From contig JAUILT010000004.1 in assembly GCA_030432925.1 (NCBI GenBank), forward strand, positions 1 to 58,557: a DNA stretch of 58,557 nucleotides, given 5' to 3'. Numbering within the stretch: the stretch's first letter is position 1; each line of letters begins with the position of its first letter. The position numbers and the translations under genes were made by a program. The notes below the pieces were generated by a model. That model saw only the letters and a program-made list of their open reading frames with translations, had not been told where the DNA came from and ran no database searches. Source of the stretch: Bdellovibrionia bacterium (GTDB lineage Bacteria; Bdellovibrionota; Bdellovibrionia; Bdellovibrionales; UBA1609). Below are positions 26,650-34,602 of the stretch, piece after piece.

Positions 26650-27399
26650 ATGAAACAGAAGTTTTTAAAAGCCATGCTTTTGAGTTTATTGATAGGCTCT
26701 ATTTCTGCATGGTCTCAGCAAAAACCTAATAATAAAGTTCCTGTTGCACCTCAAAGAGATGGAAAGGTAGATATTTCAGATCTAGAGAATAAGTATTGGG
26801 CTCCAAAAGACACGGATTTTAGTGTTGTACAGAATAGGACATACACGAAGACAAAAAGAGTCTCTTTGTCGTTGATGCCAGCCCTGTTATTGAGAGATAG
26901 TTATAGTGAGGGTGTGGGGCTCAATGCAACTCTCAACTACTACTTTTCTGAGAGAAGTGGAGTGGAGTTGTCTTATTTAAAAATTACTCCTGAAAATTCA
27001 GACACCATTTCTGGTTTTGACAACCAGTATGGAGGACTCATACCGGATCATGGAAAGATAGATTCATTAATTGATTTAGGTTACAACTATGTTCCCTTTT
27101 ATGCAAAAGTCAGCGTTTTGGGTAAGAGGATCATCTACTTTGATATGATGTTCACCCCCACAGTGGGAATGGTAGGGTATGATATCCAGTTGCGATCGGG
27201 CAATGAATCAGAGTCCACGTTTTCCTATGGGTTTGACATCTCTCAGCACTTTTTTTTAAGTGAGCGCTGGACAGTCCGGATGGATATTAAAAATCGCTGG
27301 TATAATGAAGATAGGAAAGTATGGAATACCGGAGTTAGTACGGGCTCTATTTTTAAGAATACAACATTCTTTAACCTGGGAGTGCAGTTCTTTTTTTGA
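26650..27399 (+). CDS. Outer-membrane beta-barrel protein of the Glt-like cluster
   Basis: 249 residues with a signal peptide (~1-22) and then strongly alternating strands (SLSLMPALLLRDSYSEG, GLNATLNYYFSERSGVELSY, FYAKVSVLG), ending in VQFFF, the C-terminal Phe signal for Bam insertion. It resembles the outer-membrane beta-barrel family found with GltA, GltB and GltH in gliding clusters. CCAGGAGGATACATCT before the ATG is a strong ribosome site. Confidence 0.82.
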   Translation: MKQKFLKAMLLSLLIGSISAWSQQKPNNKVPVAPQRDGKVDISDLENKYWAPKDTDFSVVQNRTYTKTKRVSLSLMPALLLRDSYSEGVGLNATLNYYFSERSGVELSYLKITPENSDTISGFDNQYGGLIPDHGKIDSLIDLGYNYVPFYAKVSVLGKRIIYFDMMFTPTVGMVGYDIQLRSGNESESTFSYGFDISQHFFLSERWTVRMDIKNRWYNEDRKVWNTGVSTGSIFKNTTFFNLGVQFFF

Positions 27400-27503
27400 T
27401 TTGAAACAGTTTTTTTCAAAATACTCGGTATGTAAGCTCTCAAAAATTTCGAAGCAGTCTTTTGAAGGCCGCTTCTGGTGCCTTTCAAAAAAAGGGGAGA
27501 GTT

Positions 27504-30008
27504 ATGAAGGCCGTTTATTTAGCCGCGATCATCTACTGTATGGTCAGTCTGGTGACGATCAATTCAGCCGATGCCCGTCCGGTGAACCCGGTGGGGGCAG
27601 TGTCCGAAAGTGCGTTGACAGAGGGCCCTCAGGTCGAAGCCAAAACCAGTCAGTGGGACAAGGTGAAAAACACCGTTTCCAGCTGGTATGACAAGGCCAA
27701 AACCAGCTTTTTTGGTAACTCCCCCAAAACGACCAAAGGTTCGTCAATTGCGAATAAAAAGGCTCAACCTCCAAAGCCAGATCCGGTAAAGGAGCTGACG
27801 GCTCAGTTGCCTGACTACAAAACAAAAGACAAGGGTGTCAGTCAAAAGGACATTGATGCTGCTCAAAGGCAGATTTCTGAAGGTGCCACACGGGTGGCGA
27901 CTCCGGGACGTGCTGCCGATGCGAGTCTACCTACAAACAAGTTGGGAATTCCTCAAGTACCCGCTACGGATGCAAAGCAGGTTCAGGGGAAAGGTGGAAA
28001 AACCACAACCATCCGGGTTGCAAAAAAGAAGATTCCTTTACTGAATGTGGGGCTGGAAGGCACTCTGGAACTCAATGAGTTTATGCTTCCCAACTTCAAG
28101 CTGGCAAAAGTTCCCGAAAAAAATGCCAAGGCACTCAAAACGCCAAAGTTGATGAGCAAAAAACAGCTGGATAAAACATTGAAGAAATACCCAGTGAAAA
28201 AAATTGCTGCCAGTAAAGACCCTCGTAAAGAGGCTAAAATGAAGTCTGAGCTAGTGACACAAAAAATGATCGACGCAATTATGTTAGCTATGGATCCCGA
28301 CAAACCAGTCAATGAAATGGAGTACCATGGGTTTTCCAAGGCGGACATAAAAATGCTGGCAGCAGTGATTCTTAATCAGGGGTGGAAGAACTGTGAAGCT
28401 GTGATGGGTCTGTTTTACGATTTAAAAAAAGAAATTGATAAAAGTAAAGAGAGTGAATTTCATATAGGTGCATGTGCGGCAAAACTTAAGTTATATACAA
28501 CAGCATTTAAGTATCTTGGGCAGTTGATTCGTGAAGAGAATACTATTTACGCAGAAAGAGCTTTGAGCCTGTTGGCAGAAGAACTTCCACGAGATCTTGA
28601 ACCTAAGTTCGCAACCATGATTTTGAAGTTAAAAAATAAATCTATTATCACTCAAAACGTTCAGGATGCTGTTTATTATCGAGTTGCTAAAGGTGCTTAT
28701 GATGGCCGTCAATTTAAGGAGGCAAAAAATTATGCATCTAAAGTTTCTGAAAAATCTAAATTTGGTCTTGATGCTTTGTATGTTTCAGCTATCTCCGACT
28801 ACGCGTTGGGAAGAAAAAATACGGCAGCAAAACAGCTAGAGCAGCTGATTGTTAAAGCCAAGGAAAATAAAGAGAAAAATAAAGAGATGATGTCTTTGGC
28901 ATCTATTAACCTGGGTCGTATTCGTTTTACACAAGAAAAATTTGAACAGTCTCTAGCTTACTTTAAAGGTGTTCATAAAAACACTTCACTTTGGGTGCGG
29001 GCCCTTGTCGAGCAGGGGTGGGCTCAATTGATGATGGGTGATGCTCCTGGAGCTATTGGAAATATGTACTCTCTGCATTCACCTTATTTTACAGCTGTCT
29101 ACAAACCAGAGTCCTACGTGGTGAGAACTATAGGTTATTTAAATATTTGTCAGTATGGAGATGCCTACAAGACATTAAGTCTTCTTGAAAATGACTACCG
29201 TCCCTGGCAAAGTGCTGTGGCCAGCTATATTCAGAGCAAGCCGGCTTCGACTTCTTTTTACCATACAGTAAAAAAATACTTGATGGGCAAGAGTTCGTCG
29301 AATGTCGATGGGTTGCCCTATCAGGTGATTCGTGAAATGGCTCGGCAAAAGGGTTTTCTTAATGCTCAGGGATCCATTAACGAAAAGTTTGATGAGAAAC
29401 AAAGATATGAGAATGTTTACTCAGCAATTAGAAAGAAAAAGGCTAACTATAAATGGCGTCGAAATAAAGCGAGAGAGCGTCTCAAGAAGGCTCATGCTCT
29501 ACTGAATAAATCTAAAACTGACAACTCTTTAGCTCCTCAGGTCAATACGTTGAAAGCCCAGGTGAGAAATGAGTCTCGATTGATAACTAGCTATGATTAT
29601 TTAATTTATCTCATGGGTGAGAGCCGTAGAAGCTATAAAACTATGTATCGGGCGGACAATAAAATTTTAGCTCGCTATAAAAAGCATCTCGAAAAAAAGG
29701 CCGGAGAGTCATTGGTTGCCCATTTAAAAAAGCTTGAAGTGGATATGGCAAGGATGCTCAGTAACAATGAGTTTTTGCGCTATGAAGTATTTGCTGGAAG
29801 TGGGCAGAATATCCGTTATCAGGTGGCTGGAGGAAATACTGCTAAGACACAAAGAATTCCAGCAAGTATTAAACCTGAGAAGTCTCTGAATTGGAGCTTT
29901 AGCGGGGAGTATTGGGAAGATGAAATTGGAGCCTACAGGTCTTCACTAAAGAATAACTGTCCGCAAATGGGTCATTATAACAGTTTGAAAAAAGATAGTA
30001 ATATTTAA
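27504..30008 (+). CDS. Large periplasmic TPR protein (GltC-like)
   Basis: 834 residues. The signal peptide is at ~1-24, then a Lys/Pro-rich low-complexity stretch (~30-130) and a helical TPR-rich body from ~270 to ~700 (LKLYTTAFKYLGQLIREE, DALYVSAISDYALGRKN), followed by a coiled coil and a C-terminal tail. Architecture and position after the barrel match GltC. ATG at 27504 follows AAGGGGAG at good spacing; the 14-codon upstream extension would start inside an imperfect hairpin (27461-27489) and is rejected. Expected to sit in the periplasm of the envelope machine. Confidence 0.8.
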   Translation: MKAVYLAAIIYCMVSLVTINSADARPVNPVGAVSESALTEGPQVEAKTSQWDKVKNTVSSWYDKAKTSFFGNSPKTTKGSSIANKKAQPPKPDPVKELTAQLPDYKTKDKGVSQKDIDAAQRQISEGATRVATPGRAADASLPTNKLGIPQVPATDAKQVQGKGGKTTTIRVAKKKIPLLNVGLEGTLELNEFMLPNFKLAKVPEKNAKALKTPKLMSKKQLDKTLKKYPVKKIAASKDPRKEAKMKSELVTQKMIDAIMLAMDPDKPVNEMEYHGFSKADIKMLAAVILNQGWKNCEAVMGLFYDLKKEIDKSKESEFHIGACAAKLKLYTTAFKYLGQLIREENTIYAERALSLLAEELPRDLEPKFATMILKLKNKSIITQNVQDAVYYRVAKGAYDGRQFKEAKNYASKVSEKSKFGLDALYVSAISDYALGRKNTAAKQLEQLIVKAKENKEKNKEMMSLASINLGRIRFTQEKFEQSLAYFKGVHKNTSLWVRALVEQGWAQLMMGDAPGAIGNMYSLHSPYFTAVYKPESYVVRTIGYLNICQYGDAYKTLSLLENDYRPWQSAVASYIQSKPASTSFYHTVKKYLMGKSSSNVDGLPYQVIREMARQKGFLNAQGSINEKFDEKQRYENVYSAIRKKKANYKWRRNKARERLKKAHALLNKSKTDNSLAPQVNTLKAQVRNESRLITSYDYLIYLMGESRRSYKTMYRADNKILARYKKHLEKKAGESLVAHLKKLEVDMARMLSNNEFLRYEVFAGSGQNIRYQVAGGNTAKTQRIPASIKPEKSLNWSFSGEYWEDEIGAYRSSLKNNCPQMGHYNSLKKDSNI

Positions 30009-30018
30009 GGAGATGAGG

Positions 30019-30654
30019 ATGAGATTAATAACTACAACCAGTCTGGCCATGACATTTATTATTTCGACAGCTTTTGCTGAGACGAATATAGATGAAAGTA
30101 TAGAGCAATTGAAAACCAATGTGGATAATGCAAAATCCAACTATGAGCAGTATAACGAAAATGCAAAAATTGCTGATAAGAATTTTAGTACGACAACTCA
30201 AGCCATTGAGGTTTTGAAAAATCAAAAAAAGCAAGTTCTTAAAACTGATGTAAACATTGATGAAAATCAAAAAGTTCTGGATCAAGTGAAAGTTCAACTC
30301 AAAGGACTCAAGTCTAAGGAGCAAAAGAAATTCGATGAAGAGCAGAAACAGGTGCAAAAGTTAGAGGCTCGTTTAAACGATCTAAAAAAGAATTTGGAGA
30401 AGCGTAAGCTTAACCTTCAGGCCTATGATCGTAAAATGACTGAAATTGATAAGGAAAAGAAAGACTGGGAGTTCCAAAGAAAAAACATGCAGAACCTTGT
30501 CTCTCAGATTCAAGAAAAACAAAAGCAAGCAGAGGCTGAAAAAGTGACCTGGGGTCAAAAGAAAAAATCTTATGAGGCTGAGGCAAAAAAGTGGAAAAAA
30601 GCGAGTAAGACCGCCGAAAAGCAGTTGGCTCACATTGAAAAAATAAAAAACTAA
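30019..30654 (+). CDS. Periplasmic coiled-coil protein
   Basis: 211 residues: a signal peptide (~1-19, cleavage after Ala-Phe-Ala), then an almost uninterrupted coiled coil rich in Lys, Glu and Gln to the C terminus. No known family is recognised. It starts 10 bp after the GltC-like gene. AAGGAG at 30007-30012 is 6 nt from ATG 30019, so that start is preferred to ATG 30013. It could be a structural spacer for the envelope machine (inference). The IS256-family element begins about 25 bp after its stop. Confidence 0.75.
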   Translation: MRLITTTSLAMTFIISTAFAETNIDESIEQLKTNVDNAKSNYEQYNENAKIADKNFSTTTQAIEVLKNQKKQVLKTDVNIDENQKVLDQVKVQLKGLKSKEQKKFDEEQKQVQKLEARLNDLKKNLEKRKLNLQAYDRKMTEIDKEKKDWEFQRKNMQNLVSQIQEKQKQAEAEKVTWGQKKKSYEAEAKKWKKASKTAEKQLAHIEKIKN

Positions 30655-30678
30655 AAGGGGTGGAAAAAAACGATGAAA

Positions 30679-30710
30679 GAGGGTCTGTAAATAATTCTGT
30701 GTTTTAGTGA
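30679..30710 (+). repeat. Left terminal inverted repeat of the IS256-family element
   Basis: The A/T-rich end starting GAGGGTCTGTAAATAATTC fits IS256-family left ends and is correctly placed before the transposase ribosome site (AAGGAG at 30741-30746). No matching right copy is seen in the window. Confidence 0.6.
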
Positions 30711-30755
30711 CGAAATCACTTCTTGTTTGTAAAACTCTAACAAGGAGAATTTCTG

Positions 30756-31997
30756 ATGAACCAGGAAAACAAGTTTCTTTTCGATCCCGAAAAGGTAAAC
30801 GAAGTATTTAAGTCTGCAAAGAGCATGGACGACCTTTTTGCCGAGGGTGGTGCTCTTCAGCTCATGCTCAAAAACTCAATGGAGACGATGCTCAAGGCTG
30901 AACTTGAGGATCATCTCGGCTATCCCCATCGTGACTCGAAAAACAAGAAAACGTCAAACTCTAGAAATGGCAGCTATAAAAAATCTGTGAAGACAACGAC
31001 TGGGAAGGTTGATCTTGATATTCCAAGGGATCGAGACGGATCTTTTGAGCCAAAAGCTGTTCCGAAGTATGAGGGAGTCAGCTCAAAACTCGAAGAACAG
31101 ATCATTTCGGTGTATGCCAAAGGAATGACGACTCGTGATATTGAAAGCCATGTAAAAGAAATTTACTTTGGGTTAGAAATTTCTCCGACGGCGATCTCTA
31201 GCATCACCGAGAAGATTCTAGACCACGCAAAAGAATGGCAAGCACGGCCTCTCAATGCGCTTTATCCGGTAGTCTTTTTTGATGCCATTCATTACAAGGT
31301 CCGTGTTGACGGCAAAATCATTTGCAAGGCTGCTTACACCTGCCTGGGTATTGATAAAGATGGCTTGAAGGACGTTCTAGGCATTTACATTGGCGAGAAT
31401 GAGTCCTCAACTTTTTGGCTTTCTGTTCTGACCGATCTTCAAAACCGAGGCGTTCAGGACATTCTCATCGCCTGCGTGGATGGTTTAAAAGGATTCCCCG
31501 ACGCCATTGCCAGCATTTTTCCAAAAACAGAAATTCAGACCTGCATAGTTCACCAGATTCGCAACTCGCTTAAATATGTCGGCTCAAAACACCAGAAAGA
31601 TTTTATGAAAGATTTGAAGCTGGTTTATCAAGCGGCCACAGAGGAGACGGCCCTAAAAGGCCTGGATGCTCTAACTGATAAGTGGGGCGAGAAATACCCC
31701 GTTGTCGTCAACTCATGGAAAAACAACTGGTCAACGCTTTCCAACTACTTCAAGTATACGCCGCCGATCAGAAAAATCATCTACACGACGAACATTGTTG
31801 AGAACCTTCATCGCCAAATGCGAAAAGTGACAAAAAACCGAGCTGTCTTCCCGACAGACAACTCTCTCTTCAAGCTGCTCTACCTGGCGGTGAAAGACGT
31901 GGCAGTGAAATGGACGACCCCAAAGTGGAATTGGGGGCAGGTCATTGCACAGCTTTCAATCCATTTTGAGGACCGAGTTCAGCTGGACCTCATATAG
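30756..31997 (+). CDS. IS256-family (Mutator-type) transposase
   Basis: 413 residues, full length for the family. The DDE catalytic residues are visible: Asp in VVFFDAIHYKVR, Asp in LIACVDGLKGFPDAI, and Glu in TTNIVENLHRQMRK, the last inside the usual K-x7-Y-like signature region. The N-terminal helical domain (ELEDHLGY, then SRNGSYKK) is also typical. AAGGAG precedes the ATG. The reading frame is intact, so the protein may work in trans even if this copy cannot move. Confidence 0.95.
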   Translation: MNQENKFLFDPEKVNEVFKSAKSMDDLFAEGGALQLMLKNSMETMLKAELEDHLGYPHRDSKNKKTSNSRNGSYKKSVKTTTGKVDLDIPRDRDGSFEPKAVPKYEGVSSKLEEQIISVYAKGMTTRDIESHVKEIYFGLEISPTAISSITEKILDHAKEWQARPLNALYPVVFFDAIHYKVRVDGKIICKAAYTCLGIDKDGLKDVLGIYIGENESSTFWLSVLTDLQNRGVQDILIACVDGLKGFPDAIASIFPKTEIQTCIVHQIRNSLKYVGSKHQKDFMKDLKLVYQAATEETALKGLDALTDKWGEKYPVVVNSWKNNWSTLSNYFKYTPPIRKIIYTTNIVENLHRQMRKVTKNRAVFPTDNSLFKLLYLAVKDVAVKWTTPKWNWGQVIAQLSIHFEDRVQLDLI

Positions 31998-32190
31998 AGA
32001 GCTTCCCGGGGGCCGAGGCGTCGGCCCTAGCTCCTCCTAGACGACAAATGTTGAGACTTAGAACCTTAAACTGGACCTGCAAGTTTCGATGTTATTTTAT
32101 CTGACCAAACAAAACGTTCCTCCCGCAGGCAAGTTAGTACACTTCTTGCTACTTCGTCTTGTGGTCTCTCAACTAAAATAAGGTGGATTT

Positions 32191-32595
32191 ATGTGTAGGG
32201 TTTTTGTAGTTTTTTTATCGATAGTGACAATTTTTGCGCCTACATCCTTCGCATGGGAGCTATGCTCTGATCGAATTTTAAACGAGGCTCCAGAAACCTT
32301 TCCTGTAAATCAAGTCAATATTCCTTGCCTGCAAAACTTAATTCTTGGAATGCCTTCAGTTGATCGCATATGTGGAGTTAGTAGAGATCGATTTAATTAC
32401 TTTGACCATTTGGAAATGCTGAGAGAACACAGAAAGCTTCTAATTGAAAAGCTTAACTCCGAAGAAGTGAAGAATAACGAGACTGTAAAAGATGCAGTTT
32501 TAACTTTTATATCTGATAACGAACAGAGTATCGAGCGGCACTTGCAGCCTCTAAATGAAGCCTTATCCGAGATCGCAAGAGTTTGCGTAGAATAA
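32191..32595 (+). CDS. Small secreted hypothetical protein
   Basis: 134 residues: a signal peptide (~1-21, cleavage after Ser-Phe-Ala), then a helical mature domain with four Cys (in ELCSDR, IPCLQN, RICGVS and RVCVE) that could form disulphides. Family unknown. TAAGGTGG before the ATG is a good ribosome site. It lies between the IS256 element and the HipBST operon, converging with the toxin gene, and may be part of the same accessory insertion. Confidence 0.65.
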   Translation: MCRVFVVFLSIVTIFAPTSFAWELCSDRILNEAPETFPVNQVNIPCLQNLILGMPSVDRICGVSRDRFNYFDHLEMLREHRKLLIEKLNSEEVKNNETVKDAVLTFISDNEQSIERHLQPLNEALSEIARVCVE

Positions 32596-32889
32596 AAAGG
32601 CTTCTTCTATTCACTTGAGTTATTAGGCATCTCTTTTTTTCAAGCGCTCAACAAACGGTCAAACTAAGGAAAGAACACTTTTTTGAGAATGGCCATTCGA
32701 CATAAAAGGCCGAGGTAAGAAAGTCGTTGCCATGGAGGGCAAATTTGGCTAGATCTGTTGGTGCAAGAAGTGACGCTGCTCGCTCATACACAAAATTCCT
32801 TACAGTCTCTACACAGTGCTCTGCGAACTCTTCACTCTTTTCCACTTCTTTTGGCTGGAGCTTTAACGGTTATATGGTCCTGATTATGT
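32596..32889. other. Intergenic stretch with a possible gene remnant
   Basis: 294 bp between convergent genes. The minus strand carries a 65-codon frame (32648-32845, GTG start) with protein-like composition (EEFAEHCVETVRNFVYERAA) that is open for a further eight codons upstream with no good ribosome site. I treat it as a possible gene fragment and not a confident gene. No terminator hairpin is obvious. Confidence 0.3.
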
Positions 32890-33879
32890 TTACAGTCTCT
32901 CTAACTCTGAAAAGTTCGATGGCACCGATAAGGAAAGAGTTTCAGCTCTTTCCTTTACTAGATTCAAATATTTTTGAGCTCTATCATCTGATAAGAAACT
33001 CATTGATATTGTTTTTCTAAACATCGGCAAACATTTCTCAAATCTCTTAAGAACATTTTCACAAGCTTTTTCATTAATTTTACAATATTCTGCAAACTTT
33101 CTAAAATCTTGAATATTCAAGCTATTTTTTTTTCCACAAATTGTTAGAGCTACTTCCTCCAGATCTTCTGGCATCACAAGTTTCGTAGCTAACAAGTCAT
33201 ATGCAGGAGATAAGGTTGTTATTCCATCATTGTTGTATACAAGCGAGAAATTTTTCAAATGCATATCACTATTGCCAGTAAGAAATGAAAACAGTGTTAC
33301 TTTGAATAGCTCCAATAACTCCAGTCCTTTATTTGTTGTATAGGTATTAACTGCCTTCGCAACCTTTTCCATTGAACTGTTGTATTTATTCTCAGTAAGA
33401 AGACCTGTAATTTGGCACATATCTTCTTGATGAATTTTTAAAACTTTATTTCTCTTCACAAGTCTGTCAAATCGAGTCGACAGATAAGCTAATTCACCAG
33501 ATTTAAACCTAATCAAGCTATGTGTCGCTGTTTTAATCCCTACTATTTCGGATAAATGCATTGTTAAGTCTTCGTTTTGTGGAAGCTCTGGAAACTCTTT
33601 ATTCTGGGGCTTTAATACATACAGCCCCTCCCACAACCCAACAATTGTTAGTCTTTTTCCAGGTGTATCTGTATTTTCTAAGGTTAGTGATAGTTTCGGT
33701 TGGACTCCAGGTATAGCAACTCTTTTTTTAATAACTTCTTTGGCAAGGTCGTTAATTTCATCAAGCGTATAATCTAAGGCTGGGGCCTCCTTTGATTTAA
33801 ACATTTTTTTACTACATTTTTCATGAAAAGACTGATCAGAGTTTTCGATCTCTTTGTAACATGATAAACACTTGTTCAT
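32890..33879 (-). CDS. hipT: HipT-type Ser/Thr kinase toxin (HipBST system)
   Basis: 329 residues, HipA-family kinase core without the N-subdomain 1, which is encoded separately just upstream, as in HipBST systems. The N terminus has a Cys4-x2-Cys7, His19-x2-Cys22 cluster, a possible zinc site. GVQPKLSL (58-65) is the Gly-rich/regulatory Ser segment. The catalytic Asp is Asp205 in GNSDMHLKN, and the metal-binding Asp is Asp228 in SPAYDLL. HipA/HipT kinases phosphorylate aminoacyl-tRNA synthetases and stop growth; the target here is unknown. It starts 2 bp after hipS, so is co-translated with it. Confidence 0.9.
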   Translation of the reverse strand: MNKCLSCYKEIENSDQSFHEKCSKKMFKSKEAPALDYTLDEINDLAKEVIKKRVAIPGVQPKLSLTLENTDTPGKRLTIVGLWEGLYVLKPQNKEFPELPQNEDLTMHLSEIVGIKTATHSLIRFKSGELAYLSTRFDRLVKRNKVLKIHQEDMCQITGLLTENKYNSSMEKVAKAVNTYTTNKGLELLELFKVTLFSFLTGNSDMHLKNFSLVYNNDGITTLSPAYDLLATKLVMPEDLEEVALTICGKKNSLNIQDFRKFAEYCKINEKACENVLKRFEKCLPMFRKTISMSFLSDDRAQKYLNLVKERAETLSLSVPSNFSELERL

Positions 33880-33881
33880 CT

Positions 33882-34211
33882 TTATACCTTCGAAGAAATA
33901 TCTTTTACTTTAACGGCTCCAATACAATCGTTACATAGCGTAAGCAAAAGGGACATTCTGTCTTTTCTATCTAACTTCCAGTTTGCCTCTGCAATATTTA
34001 AAAGCCAGCCTTCCGGGATTAATCCATCAAAAAAGGGAATCATTGTTTTTTCTGTAAACGGCTCTTTTTGAAGTGGCAAGGTCACACTCAGTGGTTTGCT
34101 CTTTTTGTCTTGTAAATATGACTTGTCGTATTGGAACCTATATTCTCCTTCTGACTGCTCAATGGTACCGGCAACAACATCATTGAAGTAAACTTTCCCA
34201 ACTCTTCTCAT
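33882..34211 (-). CDS. hipS: HipS-type antitoxin (HipA N-subdomain 1 homologue)
   Basis: 109 residues matching the N-terminal subdomain of HipA: GKVYFNDVVAGTIEQ at the start, the FFDGLIPEGWLL segment, and CNDCIGAVKV at the end. In described three-gene HipBST systems the HipS protein, not HipB, neutralises HipT; the same is inferred here. The start overlaps the hipB stop by 4 bp (ATGA on the minus strand) and it ends 2 bp before hipT. Confidence 0.88.
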   Translation of the reverse strand: MRRVGKVYFNDVVAGTIEQSEGEYRFQYDKSYLQDKKSKPLSVTLPLQKEPFTEKTMIPFFDGLIPEGWLLNIAEANWKLDRKDRMSLLLTLCNDCIGAVKVKDISSKV

Positions 34212-34423
34212 AACTCTCCATTTTTAGTAGTTTGTGGTACCGGACCAAGCTTTGCCCCAAAGAGAGCTAACACTTGATTTACGGTGTCACACCTTAAGGT
34301 TTCTTTACCCCTCTCCAGCTCCCTGACAAACCTTAATCCAACCCCTGCATTTTCAGCTAACTGAACCTGGGTTAAGCCAACTTGTTTTCTCTTTTGCTTT
34401 ACGTAATTTCCTACTTCTTTCAT
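34208..34423 (-). CDS. hipB: HipB-type XRE-family DNA-binding regulator
   Basis: 71 residues with a Cro/XRE helix-turn-helix at ~8-60 (LTQVQLAENAGVGLRFVREL) and a short C-terminal tail. First gene of the hipB-hipS-hipT operon, all on the minus strand. Directly upstream are four palindromic sites with TATACC/GGTATA arms, the expected kind of HipB operator, so it probably represses its own operon. The ATG at 34423 has no strong ribosome site. Confidence 0.92.
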   Translation of the reverse strand: MKEVGNYVKQKRKQVGLTQVQLAENAGVGLRFVRELERGKETLRCDTVNQVLALFGAKLGPVPQTTKNGEL

Positions 34424-34437
34424 TTACGCCTAACTCA

Positions 34438-34577
34438 TATACCCTATCGGGTATAAAAATCTTGTTTATTTGTTATATTATACCTGATAGGGTATGAAAA
34501 TCAATAAATCACAATTTTTATACCTGATAAGGTATATTTTCTAGAATTTTAACCTATTTTATACCTGAAAGGGTATA
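34438..34577. promoter_or_regulatory. Four phased HipB operator palindromes
   Basis: Four 18-bp sites with TATACC/GGTATA-type arms around a central AT-rich core: O1 34438-34455 (perfect 7-bp arms), O2 34479-34496, O3 34519-34536, O4 34560-34577. The centres are 41, 40 and 41 bp apart, close to four helical turns, so all sites face the same side of the DNA. O2 lies between the -35 and -10 boxes of the predicted hip promoter; O1 is in the leader. O4 is only 26 bp from the stop of the ABC exporter gene. Confidence 0.85.
34477..34504 (-). promoter_or_regulatory. Predicted hipBST promoter
   Basis: On the minus strand: -35 TTGATT (34499-34504), a 16-bp spacer, and a perfect -10 TATAAT (34477-34482). 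Transcription would start near 34470, about 50 nt before the hipB ATG. The spacer and -10 are covered by operator O2, so bound HipB would block RNA polymerase. Confidence 0.65.
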
Positions 34578-34602
34578 AAATTAAGGTCTTTCACGATCAA
34601 CT

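Larger units (their letters stand above)
30679..32040 (+). mobile_element. IS256-family insertion sequence, right end not found
   Basis: The left end begins GAGGGTCTGTAAATAATTC at 30679, a typical IS256-family terminal repeat 77 bp before the transposase gene. The expected reverse complement is not found in the ~200 bp after the transposase stop. Instead there is a GC-rich hairpin (GGGCCGA with TCGGCCC near 32011-32028) and unrelated sequence. The right boundary given is therefore approximate. The element separates the Glt-like operon from the HipBST region. Confidence 0.75.
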
